Origin: an uncultured bacterium
GTDB taxonomy: Bacteria; Bacteroidota; Bacteroidia; Bacteroidales; Bacteroidaceae
DNA length: 64,000 nucleotides
Assembly: GCA_905215555.1 (NCBI GenBank)
Contig: CAJMQU010000003.1
Span: 62,001 to 126,000, forward strand
Direction: 5' to 3'
Each line of letters opens with the position of its first letter. Within the stretch, counting starts at the first letter, position 1. Under the pieces are notes generated by a model. It did no database searches. It worked only from the letters and a program-made list of their open reading frames with translations, and was not told the origin of the DNA. Made by a program: the position numbers and the translations under genes. Positions 31,486 to 40,780 of this stretch are shown here, piece by piece.

Positions 31486-33288
31486 ATGGACGGAATAAAG
31501 CAGAGTAAACGATTCGCGGAGATAGAGGCACTCATGGGCGGCTATTTCCATAGCCATCTCGCGCCCGTCATGAGAGAGACGCAATCCTACCTGACCCGCA
31601 AACAGGTCGAAGAGATGAAGGAATATTCCACGTCCCTGGGCGGTATCCTGAGCATGATGGCGTCAGCAGGGCAACCGATGTCCGACCCTTACCAGACACT
31701 CAAGGTGACGGGCGAATGGAACTCCAAGACAACCGAGGACTACATTGAAATGTGCAAGAGTAAGATTCTTGCATCGAAAGAGATACAGCACGACCTCGCC
31801 TACGTGGCCGGCGAGTGGCGCAACGCAGTTGTCGAAGAAATCGGCAGGGAGCGTTACGACGCGCTGTCCGGAGAGTTGGGCTGTGACCTTGCCTACGCTT
31901 ACGTGGACTACCGGGTGGAACAGCTGATGATCGACAAACTGGTCAAGGACCGAATGCCGAAATCATCGGCCGACTACATCATCCGCAAGGCGGCGGAGTC
32001 AAGCCTGTTAGGACTGTCACAGACATTGAGCCGCTCACCGCTGGCCGAAGAGATAGAGAGACGCGGCGAGGCCGCCTACCGACCGAGCAGGTTGGAGAAA
32101 GGGACGGCTAAAGTATTGGGGGCTTCGGCAGATACCCTTATGATGGGCGGCGTGGGTTCATGGGCTACGTTCGCCCGGTTCGTCGGTGCGGACGTGACTA
32201 TATCGGCTATCGCCGACCATTTCGCGTCCAAAGAGCCGGACAGCCTTTCGGTGGAGCAATGTATCAGCAAGGGGGTGTTCGGCAGCGACGGGAACGTGTT
32301 CGACGGCTTCCGCAGGGAAGCCGCCGCAATGCCATCCGAAGAGAACACACTCGTGGCCGAAGCCAACGGGCAATTGCATAAGAAGATTCCGGTAATGAAT
32401 TTCAATTATACGGACTGGTGGAAAACGGGAAAGACAGAGATGCCGATGTGGTACGGGAACAACAGGGAGAGCGAAGGGGAACGGAACCGGGCGGAACGGT
32501 ACAAGGATGTGCCGCTTGTCGTTGCTCCCGGACAGGAGGAAGCCTACTTGCAGTACATGGCAAGGCATGAGGCTACGACGACCGGACAGGCACACGTAGA
32601 AGGCGAACAGAGGGAAAAGGTGGAAGAAGTGCAGAAACAAACCGTATCGGCCGAAGAAGAGGCACGGGAAGAACAGACGGCACAGGAGGTGCAAGCCGGA
32701 CAGACCAACGAAAACGGTTGGGACAGCCTGGTGCGCAACCTGGGGCTGGAAGGCCTCGGTGATGTCACGGGCAATCTGGGCTATATACTGGCCATGCTGC
32801 CCGACATTCTGCTGGGCGTACTCACGGGAAAGACACAATCACTGGGGATAAAGGACAACCTGCTGCCGATAGCAAGTATCGTGGCGGGGGTGTTCATCAA
32901 GAACCCGATGCTGAAAATGCTACTTATCGGTATGGGTGGCGCGAACCTCTTGAACAAGGCGGGACACGAGATGCTGGGACGGGAACAACCGAACCGGAGC
33001 ACCGACGGCGGTAACGTGCAGTACAAGCATTACACGGACGAACCGCTGAACTCGCGCATCGTGAATCCGGTGCTGCAGGGCAACACGCTGATTGCCACGA
33101 TAGACCGCGTGCCCTGTACCGTGCAACTCAGCTCCACTGTGGCGGATGCCTACCGTGCCGGGGCACTGCCGCTGAATACGCTGGCCAACGCCATACTCGC
33201 CCAGAGCGACCGGCTCCGCCAGATTGCCTCGCAGAACTACGACAACGGGGAGACGGAGACCGTTGTGCGGACACGAGGTATCCAATAA
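31486..33288 (+). CDS. Large hypothetical ICE membrane protein
   Basis: The 600-residue protein has a helical N-terminal part, hydrophobic stretches near residues 215-235 and 440-490 ('YILAMLPDILLGVLTG', 'LPIASIVAGVFI', 'MLKMLLIGMGGANLL') and a Gln/Glu-rich spacer between (about 365-415). The C-terminal domain ('NPVLQGNTLIATIDRVPCTV') looks like a small beta-rich module. It is between the M23 gene and the ArdC-like gene in the operon. No family name is known to me. Confidence 0.65.
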   Translation: MDGIKQSKRFAEIEALMGGYFHSHLAPVMRETQSYLTRKQVEEMKEYSTSLGGILSMMASAGQPMSDPYQTLKVTGEWNSKTTEDYIEMCKSKILASKEIQHDLAYVAGEWRNAVVEEIGRERYDALSGELGCDLAYAYVDYRVEQLMIDKLVKDRMPKSSADYIIRKAAESSLLGLSQTLSRSPLAEEIERRGEAAYRPSRLEKGTAKVLGASADTLMMGGVGSWATFARFVGADVTISAIADHFASKEPDSLSVEQCISKGVFGSDGNVFDGFRREAAAMPSEENTLVAEANGQLHKKIPVMNFNYTDWWKTGKTEMPMWYGNNRESEGERNRAERYKDVPLVVAPGQEEAYLQYMARHEATTTGQAHVEGEQREKVEEVQKQTVSAEEEAREEQTAQEVQAGQTNENGWDSLVRNLGLEGLGDVTGNLGYILAMLPDILLGVLTGKTQSLGIKDNLLPIASIVAGVFIKNPMLKMLLIGMGGANLLNKAGHEMLGREQPNRSTDGGNVQYKHYTDEPLNSRIVNPVLQGNTLIATIDRVPCTVQLSSTVADAYRAGALPLNTLANAILAQSDRLRQIASQNYDNGETETVVRTRGIQ

Positions 33289-33315
33289 TGCTGTCAATGA
33301 AAAAGATATACGAAT

Positions 33316-35595
33316 ATGAAAGAGAAGTCGCAAATAGAAAAGAACGCCCAGGAGAAGCAGGTCGCCCTGCTCTCCACGGCTCTGAACGAGGCATCAAACG
33401 CCGGAGGGCACTGGCTCAACGCCATGGGCAAAGGCTACCCGAAATTTTACCCGAAAGGTGTCGCCGTAAGTCCTTTCAACGGGCTGTTCATGGCCCTGCA
33501 CTCGGACAGGAACGGATGCAAGACCAACCTGTTCACCCTTTACAGCGATGCCAAGGCACGCGGCACGGCAGTACGTGAACACGAGCAGGGTGTGCCGTTC
33601 CTGTTCTACAACTGGAACAAGTACGTCCACCGCAACAACCCGGAGGACATCATCAGCCGCGAGGCTTACCTTAAACAGGACGAGGATGTACGGAAACAGT
33701 ACAAGGGCGTACACAACCGGGAGATACGAACGCTCTTCAACATCGACCAGACGACATTTCCCTACGTGGACAAGGAGGCTTACGACTCGGTGCTGCTGAA
33801 AGACGGGAGCGCCGTGGAGAGAGGTTACTCGGAAGCCGATGAACGACGGCTGCATGGCCGTTTCAACGGTTTCCTGCTGAAGATGCGGGATAACCTCGTT
33901 CCCGTGCGCTCGGACGGCAGCGGAATGCCTCATTACGAAACGGACAAGGATGCGGTCTATATGCCGCGCCAGCGTGATTTCGAGCATTACAACGACTACG
34001 TGCAGGAAGCCCTGCGTCAGATTGTGAGCGCCACGGGACACCAACAGCGCCTTGCCCGTGAAGGCATGGTGATGAAGAACGGCATGGCTCCCTCGGAAGA
34101 CGCCCTCAAACAGGAGCGTCTGGTTGTGGAAGTCGCCTCGGGAATCAAGATGCTGGAGCTTGGACTGCCGGCCCGCCTGTCCGACGAGAGCCTGAAACTG
34201 GTGGAATACTGGAACCGGGAACTCAAGGAGAACCCCTGCCTGATCGATGCGCTGGAAAGCGACGTGAACAACGCCCTCGAAGTAATCCGCAAGGCGGAGA
34301 AGGGAGAAAAAATCGAGTATGCCACGCTGCGCAACCGGCGGCAGACCTCGGACATGAAGGAGCTGTTGCCCAAGCATTATTTCGTGGCCGACGAAATAAT
34401 GCAGCACCCGAACAAGGAGGACAAGACCATTGTCATCGTCATCGACCCCATCAAGAAGTCAGCGGACGTGATACTCCCTGCCGGCGCATCATTGGACGTG
34501 GACAATGAGATACCGGGCATGAACAAGGCCCGTATCGGCAGGGTCTTGCGGAGAGAGGGCATCGAAAGCGTGCGCTTCTTCAACCCCGACGGCGCTTTGG
34601 GATACCGACCCGACGACAGCTACTTCGCCGAGAAGCAGGTGACACTGGCCCGGTTGAAGAACTGGGCTATGGAAACGCTCTCCACGCTGGATGTGACCTC
34701 AGCGGTCAAACGGGCTAACGATGTGAACATAACCCGCGCGGAGATGATTCCGGACGACAAAAGGCGTTGGGCGCTCTACATCAAGCCGGAGAACAAGGAA
34801 GGTTACAGCGTCTATCCGGACAAGGAGGATGTGAACCGTTTCTTTTCCACGCTCAAGCAGTCAATGGACAACATCGAGAAGGTCCGCATGGAGCTGGCGC
34901 ATAAATACTACGCACTGGCGGAAGTGCAACCTAACCTGAAGGTGGACTTGTTCAGCACAGAAGCGCAAGACATTGATCTGAACCGCATCCAGCGGGTGTC
35001 TGTGTTCAAGACCAAGCAAGACGGCATCCAATGCGTGGCGACCATTGACGGGACGAAGATGCAGACCCGGAACGTTACCACGCAGCAGTGGCAACGCATG
35101 ATGGCGGCCGATGACAAAACGGAATACAAGCGGCATCTGGCGGCCACGCTCTTTGCCGATGTGCTGCGCAAGGGACAGACGCAGGAAGAGAATACAAGCG
35201 AGAAGCAGGAGAAGGAGGTTGCCAAGCAGCAGAACAGAGAGGTGACGGAAAGCCATGCGGAAGCCGTCTCCGCACAGCGGAAGCAATGGGACGAACTCAA
35301 GGAAAGACACCCCGATGCCTTGCAGCTGATTCGGGCCGGAACTGTTTACAGGCTGTATAACGAGGACGCTGTAAGGGGTGCGGAGATATTGGGGCTTCCT
35401 GTGGAGAAACCAGCCTCTGAAAAAGGGTTTACGGCTTCCGTTGAATTTGCAAAGGAACTGCTTGACACGAACCTTCTGAAACTCGTCAGAGCCGGAGAAC
35501 GTGTCGCTATCTACGACCTCGCGGCGGAAATGGAGCAGATTGTCGATGAACGACACGAGGCCGAGGAAGAGGTACACAAGGGTATTCATAGATAA
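33316..35595 (+). CDS. ArdC-like protein with decayed zincin site and MutS-I-like tail
   Basis: The 759-residue protein resembles ICE ArdC-like antirestriction proteins. An N-terminal DNA-binding-type region ('SPFNGLFMALHSDRNG', residues 52-67; 'GVPFLFYNW', about 90-98) is followed by a metallopeptidase-like segment. There, 'RQIVSATGHQQRL' (near residue 233) takes the place of HExxHxTGHxxRL, so both His and the Glu of the active site are gone. The last 90 residues ('QWDELKERHPDALQLIRAG' then 'YNEDAVRGAEILGL') resemble MutS domain I. It may bind single-stranded DNA or another protein rather than cut. A complete ArdC with an intact site is encoded at 38041. Confidence 0.7.
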   Translation: MKEKSQIEKNAQEKQVALLSTALNEASNAGGHWLNAMGKGYPKFYPKGVAVSPFNGLFMALHSDRNGCKTNLFTLYSDAKARGTAVREHEQGVPFLFYNWNKYVHRNNPEDIISREAYLKQDEDVRKQYKGVHNREIRTLFNIDQTTFPYVDKEAYDSVLLKDGSAVERGYSEADERRLHGRFNGFLLKMRDNLVPVRSDGSGMPHYETDKDAVYMPRQRDFEHYNDYVQEALRQIVSATGHQQRLAREGMVMKNGMAPSEDALKQERLVVEVASGIKMLELGLPARLSDESLKLVEYWNRELKENPCLIDALESDVNNALEVIRKAEKGEKIEYATLRNRRQTSDMKELLPKHYFVADEIMQHPNKEDKTIVIVIDPIKKSADVILPAGASLDVDNEIPGMNKARIGRVLRREGIESVRFFNPDGALGYRPDDSYFAEKQVTLARLKNWAMETLSTLDVTSAVKRANDVNITRAEMIPDDKRRWALYIKPENKEGYSVYPDKEDVNRFFSTLKQSMDNIEKVRMELAHKYYALAEVQPNLKVDLFSTEAQDIDLNRIQRVSVFKTKQDGIQCVATIDGTKMQTRNVTTQQWQRMMAADDKTEYKRHLAATLFADVLRKGQTQEENTSEKQEKEVAKQQNREVTESHAEAVSAQRKQWDELKERHPDALQLIRAGTVYRLYNEDAVRGAEILGLPVEKPASEKGFTASVEFAKELLDTNLLKLVRAGERVAIYDLAAEMEQIVDERHEAEEEVHKGIHR

Positions 35596-35607
35596 GGAGT
35601 AAGATAA

Positions 35608-37152
35608 ATGAGCAAGAATCAAGAATATGCAGAGCGGTATGCGGAGTACTCGATGGAACAGATGCGGCGGTACGGCATTCCCGCCTCCGTGACGCTGGCA
35701 CAGGGCATTCTGGAAAGCAGCAACGGGCAGAGTCGTCTGGCACTGAACGAGAACAACCATTTCGGCATCAAGGCCACACCCGAATGGATTGCCCAAGGCG
35801 GGCGGTATGGGCTATATACCGATGACAAGCCTAACGAGAAGTTCTGCAGCTACGACAACGTAGGCGATTCCTACGAGCATCACTCCCGTTTCCTGAAAGA
35901 GAACGGCCGTTATGCCCGCTGCTTCACGCTCGCCCCTGACGACTACAAGGGATGGACGCTGGCCCTCGAACAGGCGGGTTATGCTACGGGTGGACATTAT
36001 GCCGCCAGCCTGCAACAGATCATCGAACGGAACGGTCTGCAGGAGTACGACCGTCAGGTCATGCGGGAAATGGAAGCGCAGGGAAAACAGTTCGGTGTGG
36101 AAGAGAACCCGCTCCGGGAATCGGAAAATGCGAAGGAATATTCGTTTCCGGTCGAACGGGAGGAGTTCCTGTTCATCACCTCGCCGTTCGGGATGCGTCA
36201 GGACCCGATAGACGGAACGAAACGGATGCACACGGGGATAGACATCCGGTGCAAGAGCGATGCGGTGCTTGCCACCGAGAAAGGCGGTAAGGTCATCTCT
36301 GTCAATGGCAAAGGCAACACACCCGGCGGCAAGTCCGTCACGGTGGAGTATGTCCGTGAGAACGGCAGCAAGGTGCAGTGTACCTACATGCACCTCGGCG
36401 ATATCGCCGTGAAGGTAGGCGACACGGTGCAGGCGGGCCAACGGCTCGGCACCTCGGGCAATACGGGAACACGAACGACCGGGGAGCATCTGCATTTCGG
36501 TGTCAGGCAGATTCACGCGGACGGCACGCAGCGAGACATCGATCCGGCGGCGTATCTGGCCAAGATAGCGCAGAAAGGCAACATCAGACAACAGGCACTG
36601 CACAACGGGAACGACTTGCTCGCCAAATACCGGGACGCGGAAAGCGTCAAGGAGAACCAGCCCCTTTCTCCCGACGCATGGATGAAGAAGCTGCTCTCCT
36701 CAGAGGACAGCGGCGTGGGAATGTCGGGGTGCAACGACCCGATCGTGGAGATGGCGATGACCGCCTTCACCTCTCTGATGCTGCTGGCGGCGCAGATTGA
36801 CAACAGGAACGAGGAAGAACAGAGGGCTGCCATCTCGGCGGCTATGGACAGCCGGAGAATCGACCTGAAATCGCTGGTAACGGGCATGAAAGCCTGCGAA
36901 CTCGTAATCGGGGAAAACGGCAGGGCCACGCTGCGGGCGGACAACGGGAGCGTCGAGGTATCGCATGAGCTGACCTCCGCCGAGCTGAGCCGCCTGTCGG
37001 CCACGCTGAACAACGACACCCTCTCCGAAGAGACCAAGCGGCTACGCGTTGCCGGAGTGCTGAACACCGTCCTCCTCTCGGAGACGGCTTCGCGGAACTT
37101 TGAGCAGGGAATGTCCGAGCAGCAGGGACAGACGGAAAACCTGAAACGATAA
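35608..37152 (+). CDS. Two-domain cell-wall hydrolase: glucosaminidase + M23
   Basis: The 514-residue protein joins a FlgJ/lysozyme-like glucosaminidase domain and an M23 endopeptidase domain. The first has 'YGIPASVTLAQGILESSNG' (residues 22-40, the catalytic Glu in LES) and 'NNHFGIKA'. The second has 'MHTGIDI' about residue 207 and 'GEHLHFG' about 294. It thus can cut both glycan and peptide links. No signal peptide is seen, so export may depend on the mating channel. The C-terminal 170 residues are helical. It is the third peptidoglycan hydrolase gene in the window and is 12 bp behind the ArdC-like gene. Confidence 0.88.
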   Translation: MSKNQEYAERYAEYSMEQMRRYGIPASVTLAQGILESSNGQSRLALNENNHFGIKATPEWIAQGGRYGLYTDDKPNEKFCSYDNVGDSYEHHSRFLKENGRYARCFTLAPDDYKGWTLALEQAGYATGGHYAASLQQIIERNGLQEYDRQVMREMEAQGKQFGVEENPLRESENAKEYSFPVEREEFLFITSPFGMRQDPIDGTKRMHTGIDIRCKSDAVLATEKGGKVISVNGKGNTPGGKSVTVEYVRENGSKVQCTYMHLGDIAVKVGDTVQAGQRLGTSGNTGTRTTGEHLHFGVRQIHADGTQRDIDPAAYLAKIAQKGNIRQQALHNGNDLLAKYRDAESVKENQPLSPDAWMKKLLSSEDSGVGMSGCNDPIVEMAMTAFTSLMLLAAQIDNRNEEEQRAAISAAMDSRRIDLKSLVTGMKACELVIGENGRATLRADNGSVEVSHELTSAELSRLSATLNNDTLSEETKRLRVAGVLNTVLLSETASRNFEQGMSEQQGQTENLKR

Positions 37153-37164
37153 AAGCATGGCGAT

Positions 37165-37341
37165 ATGATAAGACGCGTGATGATACAGCTATGCCGGTGT
37201 CTGTTCGGGGTATCCGTCCTCGGCCTGCACGTTCTGGGCTGCTACCGGTTGTTTGGGCCGGTGGCGACCCTCGTCATCGTGGGCGTGCAGGTGCTGATTG
37301 CGGCATGGATTATCTACATCAAGATACGCGCTCCCGATTAG
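37165..37341 (+). CDS. Small two-helix membrane protein
   Basis: A 58-codon gene. The product starts 'MIRRVMIQLCRCLFG' and has two hydrophobic stretches (about residues 12-28 and 32-52, 'VATLVIVGVQVLIAAWIIYI') separated by a short Gly/Pro turn. It is placed 12 bp after the hydrolase gene and 82 bp before the SSB-like gene. Its use as a small membrane partner, for example a holin-like or anchoring protein for the neighbouring hydrolase, is conceivable but unproven. Confidence 0.6.
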   Translation: MIRRVMIQLCRCLFGVSVLGLHVLGCYRLFGPVATLVIVGVQVLIAAWIIYIKIRAPD

Positions 37342-37423
37342 GAGATGTCTTTCAGCGTATTCAACTTCAACAGACCCCACGTTGTCCGAAGTGGTATGTG
37401 TATCACTAAAAGACAAAGGAATT

Positions 37424-38035
37424 ATGATTAAATGTAATGTAACGGTGTGCGGCGTTATCGGCCGCGACGCTTCGACACGCACAGGCAAGGAAGATAAGAT
37501 GTTCCTTTCTTTCCCGCTCCGTGTCGCAATCCAAGGTAAGGACGGCCAAAGCGGCACAGTCGAAATCAGCGTGAGCAAGGACGGCAACGAGGAGGAAGCC
37601 GCCAGCTACCGGAACGGCTCGCATGTAGAGGTTACGGGTACGATGTACCTGAAACGCCGGGGCGACAAACTCTATTTCAACCTCTTCGCCGACCGGATCG
37701 GTACGGCTTCGGCGGACGACGCGGATTCCCTCAAGGGCGAGATGTCCTTCCGTGGCAAGGTAGGCAAGAACATCGAGCAGCGAAAGGACAAGAATGACAA
37801 ACCTTACACGGTGTTCTCGGCGTTCAGCACGGAGAAGGTAGATAACGGCTTCGAATACCAGTGGGTACGTTTCTTCTGCTTCAACGGGCCGTGCGAGGAG
37901 TGGCTGCAGCCGGGTATCAAGGTGGACGTCAAGGGCGAGATGGCTGTCTCGCTGCATAACGGGAAAGCGGACATCTCCTGCCGCGTGGAGGAACTCGCGC
38001 AATATGTCGCATCACAGGATAACTCCAATCTGTAA
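37424..38035 (+). CDS. Second SSB-like OB-fold protein
   Basis: A 203-residue protein beginning 'MIKCNVTVCGVIGRDASTR', with the strand pattern of an OB fold. It appears to hold two OB modules: residues 1-95 and 100-195, the second starting 'GEMSFRGKVGKNIEQRKDK'. There is no acidic C-terminal tip of the SSB type. The frame extends upstream, but the ATG at 37424 matches the OB-fold start and follows AGACAAAGGAATT. It lies 5 bp before the ArdC gene, suggesting that both act on entering single-stranded DNA. Confidence 0.75.
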   Translation: MIKCNVTVCGVIGRDASTRTGKEDKMFLSFPLRVAIQGKDGQSGTVEISVSKDGNEEEAASYRNGSHVEVTGTMYLKRRGDKLYFNLFADRIGTASADDADSLKGEMSFRGKVGKNIEQRKDKNDKPYTVFSAFSTEKVDNGFEYQWVRFFCFNGPCEEWLQPGIKVDVKGEMAVSLHNGKADISCRVEELAQYVASQDNSNL

Positions 38036-38040
38036 CGGTC

Positions 38041-39738
38041 ATGGCTGGTTACAGAAAACCGAAAAATGACGGGCCGAGCAGCGAGGATAAGGCACTGGAC
38101 CTTTTCGCTGAAATGCTCATCGAGAAAATCGAGAGCATCCGGGGTGACTGGAGGAAACCGTGGTTTACCGAGAATACCTTACAATGGCCGCGTAACCTCT
38201 CCGGGCGCGAGTATAACGGAATGAACGCATTTCTACTGCTCCTGCACTGCGAGAAGAACGGCTATACGATTCCCCGCTTCTGCACCTTCGACTGCGTGCA
38301 GCGACTCAACAAGCCCGGCAAGGACGGACAGGAGCTGCCCCGTGTGTCGGTGCTGCGCGGAGAGAAGTCGTTCCCGGTCATGCTGACCACGTTTACCTGC
38401 ATTCACAAGGATACGAAGGAGAAAATCAAGTATGATGACTACAAGAAACTCTCAGACAAAGAGAAAGAAGAGTACAACGTCTATCCGAAGATGCAGGTAT
38501 TCAGGGTATTTAATGTGGCCCAAACCAACCTGAAGGAGGCCCGTCCGGAGATGTGGGAAAAGCTGGAGCAGGAGAACGGGCAGCCTAAAATCGGGAACGG
38601 CGAGCAGTTCAGTTTCGCTCCCGTCGATACGATGATAAAGGACAACCTCTGGATTTGTCCCATCAAGCCGATGCACCAGGACCACGCCTACTACTCGATC
38701 TCGAAGAACGAAATCGTCGTGCCCGAGAAGGAGCAGTTCAAGGACGGGGAATCGTTCTACGGGACGCTTTTCCACGAGATGACGCATTCGACAGGTGCAG
38801 AGGGTGTGCTTGACCGGCTTAAACCGACGACTTTCGGGTCGGCGGAGTATGCCAGGGAAGAACTGGTGGCCGAACTCGGCAGTGCGCTGGTCGCGCAACG
38901 TTACGGAATGACGAAGCATATCAAGGAGGATAGTTGCGCTTACCTGAAAAGCTGGCTCGACACGTTGAAAGAGTCGCCGCAGTTCATCAAGACGACGCTT
39001 CTCGACGTGAAAAGGGCGACTTCGCTGATTACGCAGAAGGTGGATAAGATTGCACTGGACTTGAAACAGGATGTCTCCGAACAGGAGCAACAGGAGAATA
39101 AGGTATCTTCTCCGGAGAAGATGTTCTATGCCTCGGTAGCTTACCTCCAGTTTGCCAACGACACGAGACAGCTTGACGAACTCAAGGAGAAGGGCGACTA
39201 CAAGGGTCTGCTGACGCTTGCCAAGGAGTATTACGACGGCAACGGCATGGACGAGCAACAAACATACGCCTCTCCCCTCCAGAACCGTGGAGATGACCTT
39301 CTTATCGAGGATAAGGATTTCGCCGTGGTATATAACGGGAGTGTCGGTGGAACCTACGAGGTCATGCTGAAATACACGGAGCATGAAGTACGCGATCACA
39401 TCAAGCGTTACGGCACCGACAGAGCCAGCGACGATGTAAAAGCAGTGGCCAGGGATATGGTGGCGGAGCAGTTCGCCACCGTGTCGAGGCAGAAAATTCC
39501 TGCGTTCGAGCTTCCAGGCGGTGAAGTCCTGTATATCGGGTACAACAGGGAAACCGACTCGTTCGATGTCGGGTCGGCCACTAATGCTGGTATCATCGCA
39601 CAGCATAGTTTTCCTTACGACCACAACGCCACGCTGGACGACAACCTGCAAAGGGTGAATGAGCGGCTGGGCGAAATGGAGGAATACCGAGCCGAAGAGG
39701 TACAAGAGGAGGATTACGGCGGGGGTATGCGTCGCTGA
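38041..39738 (+). CDS. ardC: ArdC-type antirestriction protein/zincin
   Basis: The 565-residue protein has an N-terminal ArdC domain ('WPRNLSGREYNGMNAFLLLL', residues 40-59) that binds single-stranded DNA in known homologs. A zinc metallopeptidase domain with an intact active site follows: 'LFHEMTHSTG' (HExxH, near residue 241) and 'EELVAELGSALVA' (near residue 277). ArdC proteins protect incoming DNA from restriction. The C-terminal 200 residues are an extra module including an acidic coiled region and a beta domain ('EVLYIGYNRETDSFDVG'). It is the last gene of the operon, which ends at a bidirectional hairpin. Confidence 0.85.
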   Translation: MAGYRKPKNDGPSSEDKALDLFAEMLIEKIESIRGDWRKPWFTENTLQWPRNLSGREYNGMNAFLLLLHCEKNGYTIPRFCTFDCVQRLNKPGKDGQELPRVSVLRGEKSFPVMLTTFTCIHKDTKEKIKYDDYKKLSDKEKEEYNVYPKMQVFRVFNVAQTNLKEARPEMWEKLEQENGQPKIGNGEQFSFAPVDTMIKDNLWICPIKPMHQDHAYYSISKNEIVVPEKEQFKDGESFYGTLFHEMTHSTGAEGVLDRLKPTTFGSAEYAREELVAELGSALVAQRYGMTKHIKEDSCAYLKSWLDTLKESPQFIKTTLLDVKRATSLITQKVDKIALDLKQDVSEQEQQENKVSSPEKMFYASVAYLQFANDTRQLDELKEKGDYKGLLTLAKEYYDGNGMDEQQTYASPLQNRGDDLLIEDKDFAVVYNGSVGGTYEVMLKYTEHEVRDHIKRYGTDRASDDVKAVARDMVAEQFATVSRQKIPAFELPGGEVLYIGYNRETDSFDVGSATNAGIIAQHSFPYDHNATLDDNLQRVNERLGEMEEYRAEEVQEEDYGGGMRR

Positions 39739-39754
39739 CAATCGTGCAAAAAGG

Positions 39755-39791
39755 AATGTGGGGCGAACTTCTGATGAAGTCGCTCCACATT
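39755..39791. terminator. Bidirectional terminator between converging units
   Basis: AATGTGGGGCGA and TCGCTCCACATT form a 12-bp stem (one G:T). It is followed by TTTTT on the plus strand and, read on minus, by CCTTTTTG. It ends the ardC operon and the unit of the gene at 39843. Confidence 0.85.
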
Positions 39792-39842
39792 TTTACAGCC
39801 CACTTGGGCGGCGAGCAGCCATCCGATGCTTGTCCGACAGTA

Positions 39843-40325
39843 TCAGAAATGATAGTCAATGACACCGCCGATGTAAAGTGTCGTACCCGGCTCAATGGAG
39901 CAGATAAATTCCATAAAAGCAAAGGATTGTTCCGCAAAAGCCTGGCAGCCATCCCCATCCAGATAGAAAAGATAAGCCGTGTCCAGTGGGTTTTCTATGG
40001 CTTGTTTGAGATAATATATGGAACCCCATACCAACATATTTTCAACAGTAAGGGCTTCCGCTTTCTTGTGGATATTGGCGACATACTTTTCTTTCCATTG
40101 TTCCATACCTCCAATATAGCGTATGGTATCTTCGGATGTAAGTTCGAACATCCCTTTAGGCAATATAAACTTTACCAAATTGGCAATTTCTTTTTTACGT
40201 TCTTCATCGTCTATTTCCGTACAATAGTCGTAAAAACTACCATCTCCCTGTGTGAGAGTGTCTTCTTGGAGATAACAGCCTTCGTTTACCGGTTCTTTGG
40301 CAATTTGAAAAATCTTACTGTGCAT
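39843..40325 (-). CDS. Hypothetical protein behind leader G
   Basis: A 160-residue protein starting at 'MHSKIFQIAKEPVNEG' (40325). The frame is open 30 codons further up, but that would run into the leader hairpin. It has an acidic, alpha/beta-like sequence with 'YLQEDTLTQGDGSFYDYC' and no signal peptide. It is the only gene of its unit. Function unknown. Confidence 0.65.
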   Translation of the reverse strand: MHSKIFQIAKEPVNEGCYLQEDTLTQGDGSFYDYCTEIDDEERKKEIANLVKFILPKGMFELTSEDTIRYIGGMEQWKEKYVANIHKKAEALTVENMLVWGSIYYLKQAIENPLDTAYLFYLDGDGCQAFAEQSFAFMEFICSIEPGTTLYIGGVIDYHF

Positions 40326-40358
40326 AACTTTGAAATTTAATTGGTTAAACTTTTTCTT

Positions 40359-40592
40359 TCCCTTTTGTCGAGCCTTTTCGGCTTCTTGTCGGGATTGATT
40401 TACATGCCGGTTCAATAGCGGACAAAGGACGGATAGACAAGTAAACAGCCGGGAGACTTAACGGAATACCCATCCCGGCAAAAGACGGGGGACAGAAAGT
40501 CAATCTTTGATTTGGGAAGGCTGCCGTTAACCTCCGAAGGCCGTTAGCACAGCGGTACTTGACGACCGGACAGCACGCTATACCTTTGCATG
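40359..40592 (-). promoter_or_regulatory. Structured leader, copy G
   Basis: Upstream of the gene starting at 40325. Pairings: TCCC 40359-40362/GGGA 40391-40394 around AGCC 40371-40374/GGCT 40380-40383; CATGC 40403-40407/GCATG 40588-40592; ATAGCG 40415-40420/CGCTAT 40576-40581. The interior is larger than in copies A-E and contains other hairpins instead of the AAAATT-type one. A plus-strand promoter-like TTG-N19-TACCTTTG (40559-40588) overlaps the long-range stem. Confidence 0.65.
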
Positions 40593-40723
40593 AGAAAATC
40601 GCACCGGCAAGGATAGCCGATGATGCGATACGGAAAGAACCGGAACGGGATGCTAAAAGAGGGATGAAAAACAGCCTGCGGTTAAAAAAGGATTTGCGGC
40701 TCCTTTACGGCCGGAAACAAAAT

Positions 40724-40752
40724 CCCCCGAACCTGTATGACAGATTCGGGGG
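40724..40752 (-). terminator. Terminator of leader H unit
   Basis: CCCCCGAA 40724-40731 pairs with TTCGGGGG 40745-40752. On the minus strand the stem is followed by ATTTTGTTT. The stop of its gene is at 40781. Confidence 0.8.
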
Positions 40753-40780
40753 CGGCACTCATAAGCGGTCGTGTTTGAAC

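Noticed and set aside
38452..39741. 429-codon minus-strand open frame opposite ardC
   Set aside because: Antisense shadow of a gene with intact HExxH and EELVAE motifs; its composition (Leu/Val/His/Arg-rich) is that of a reversed frame.
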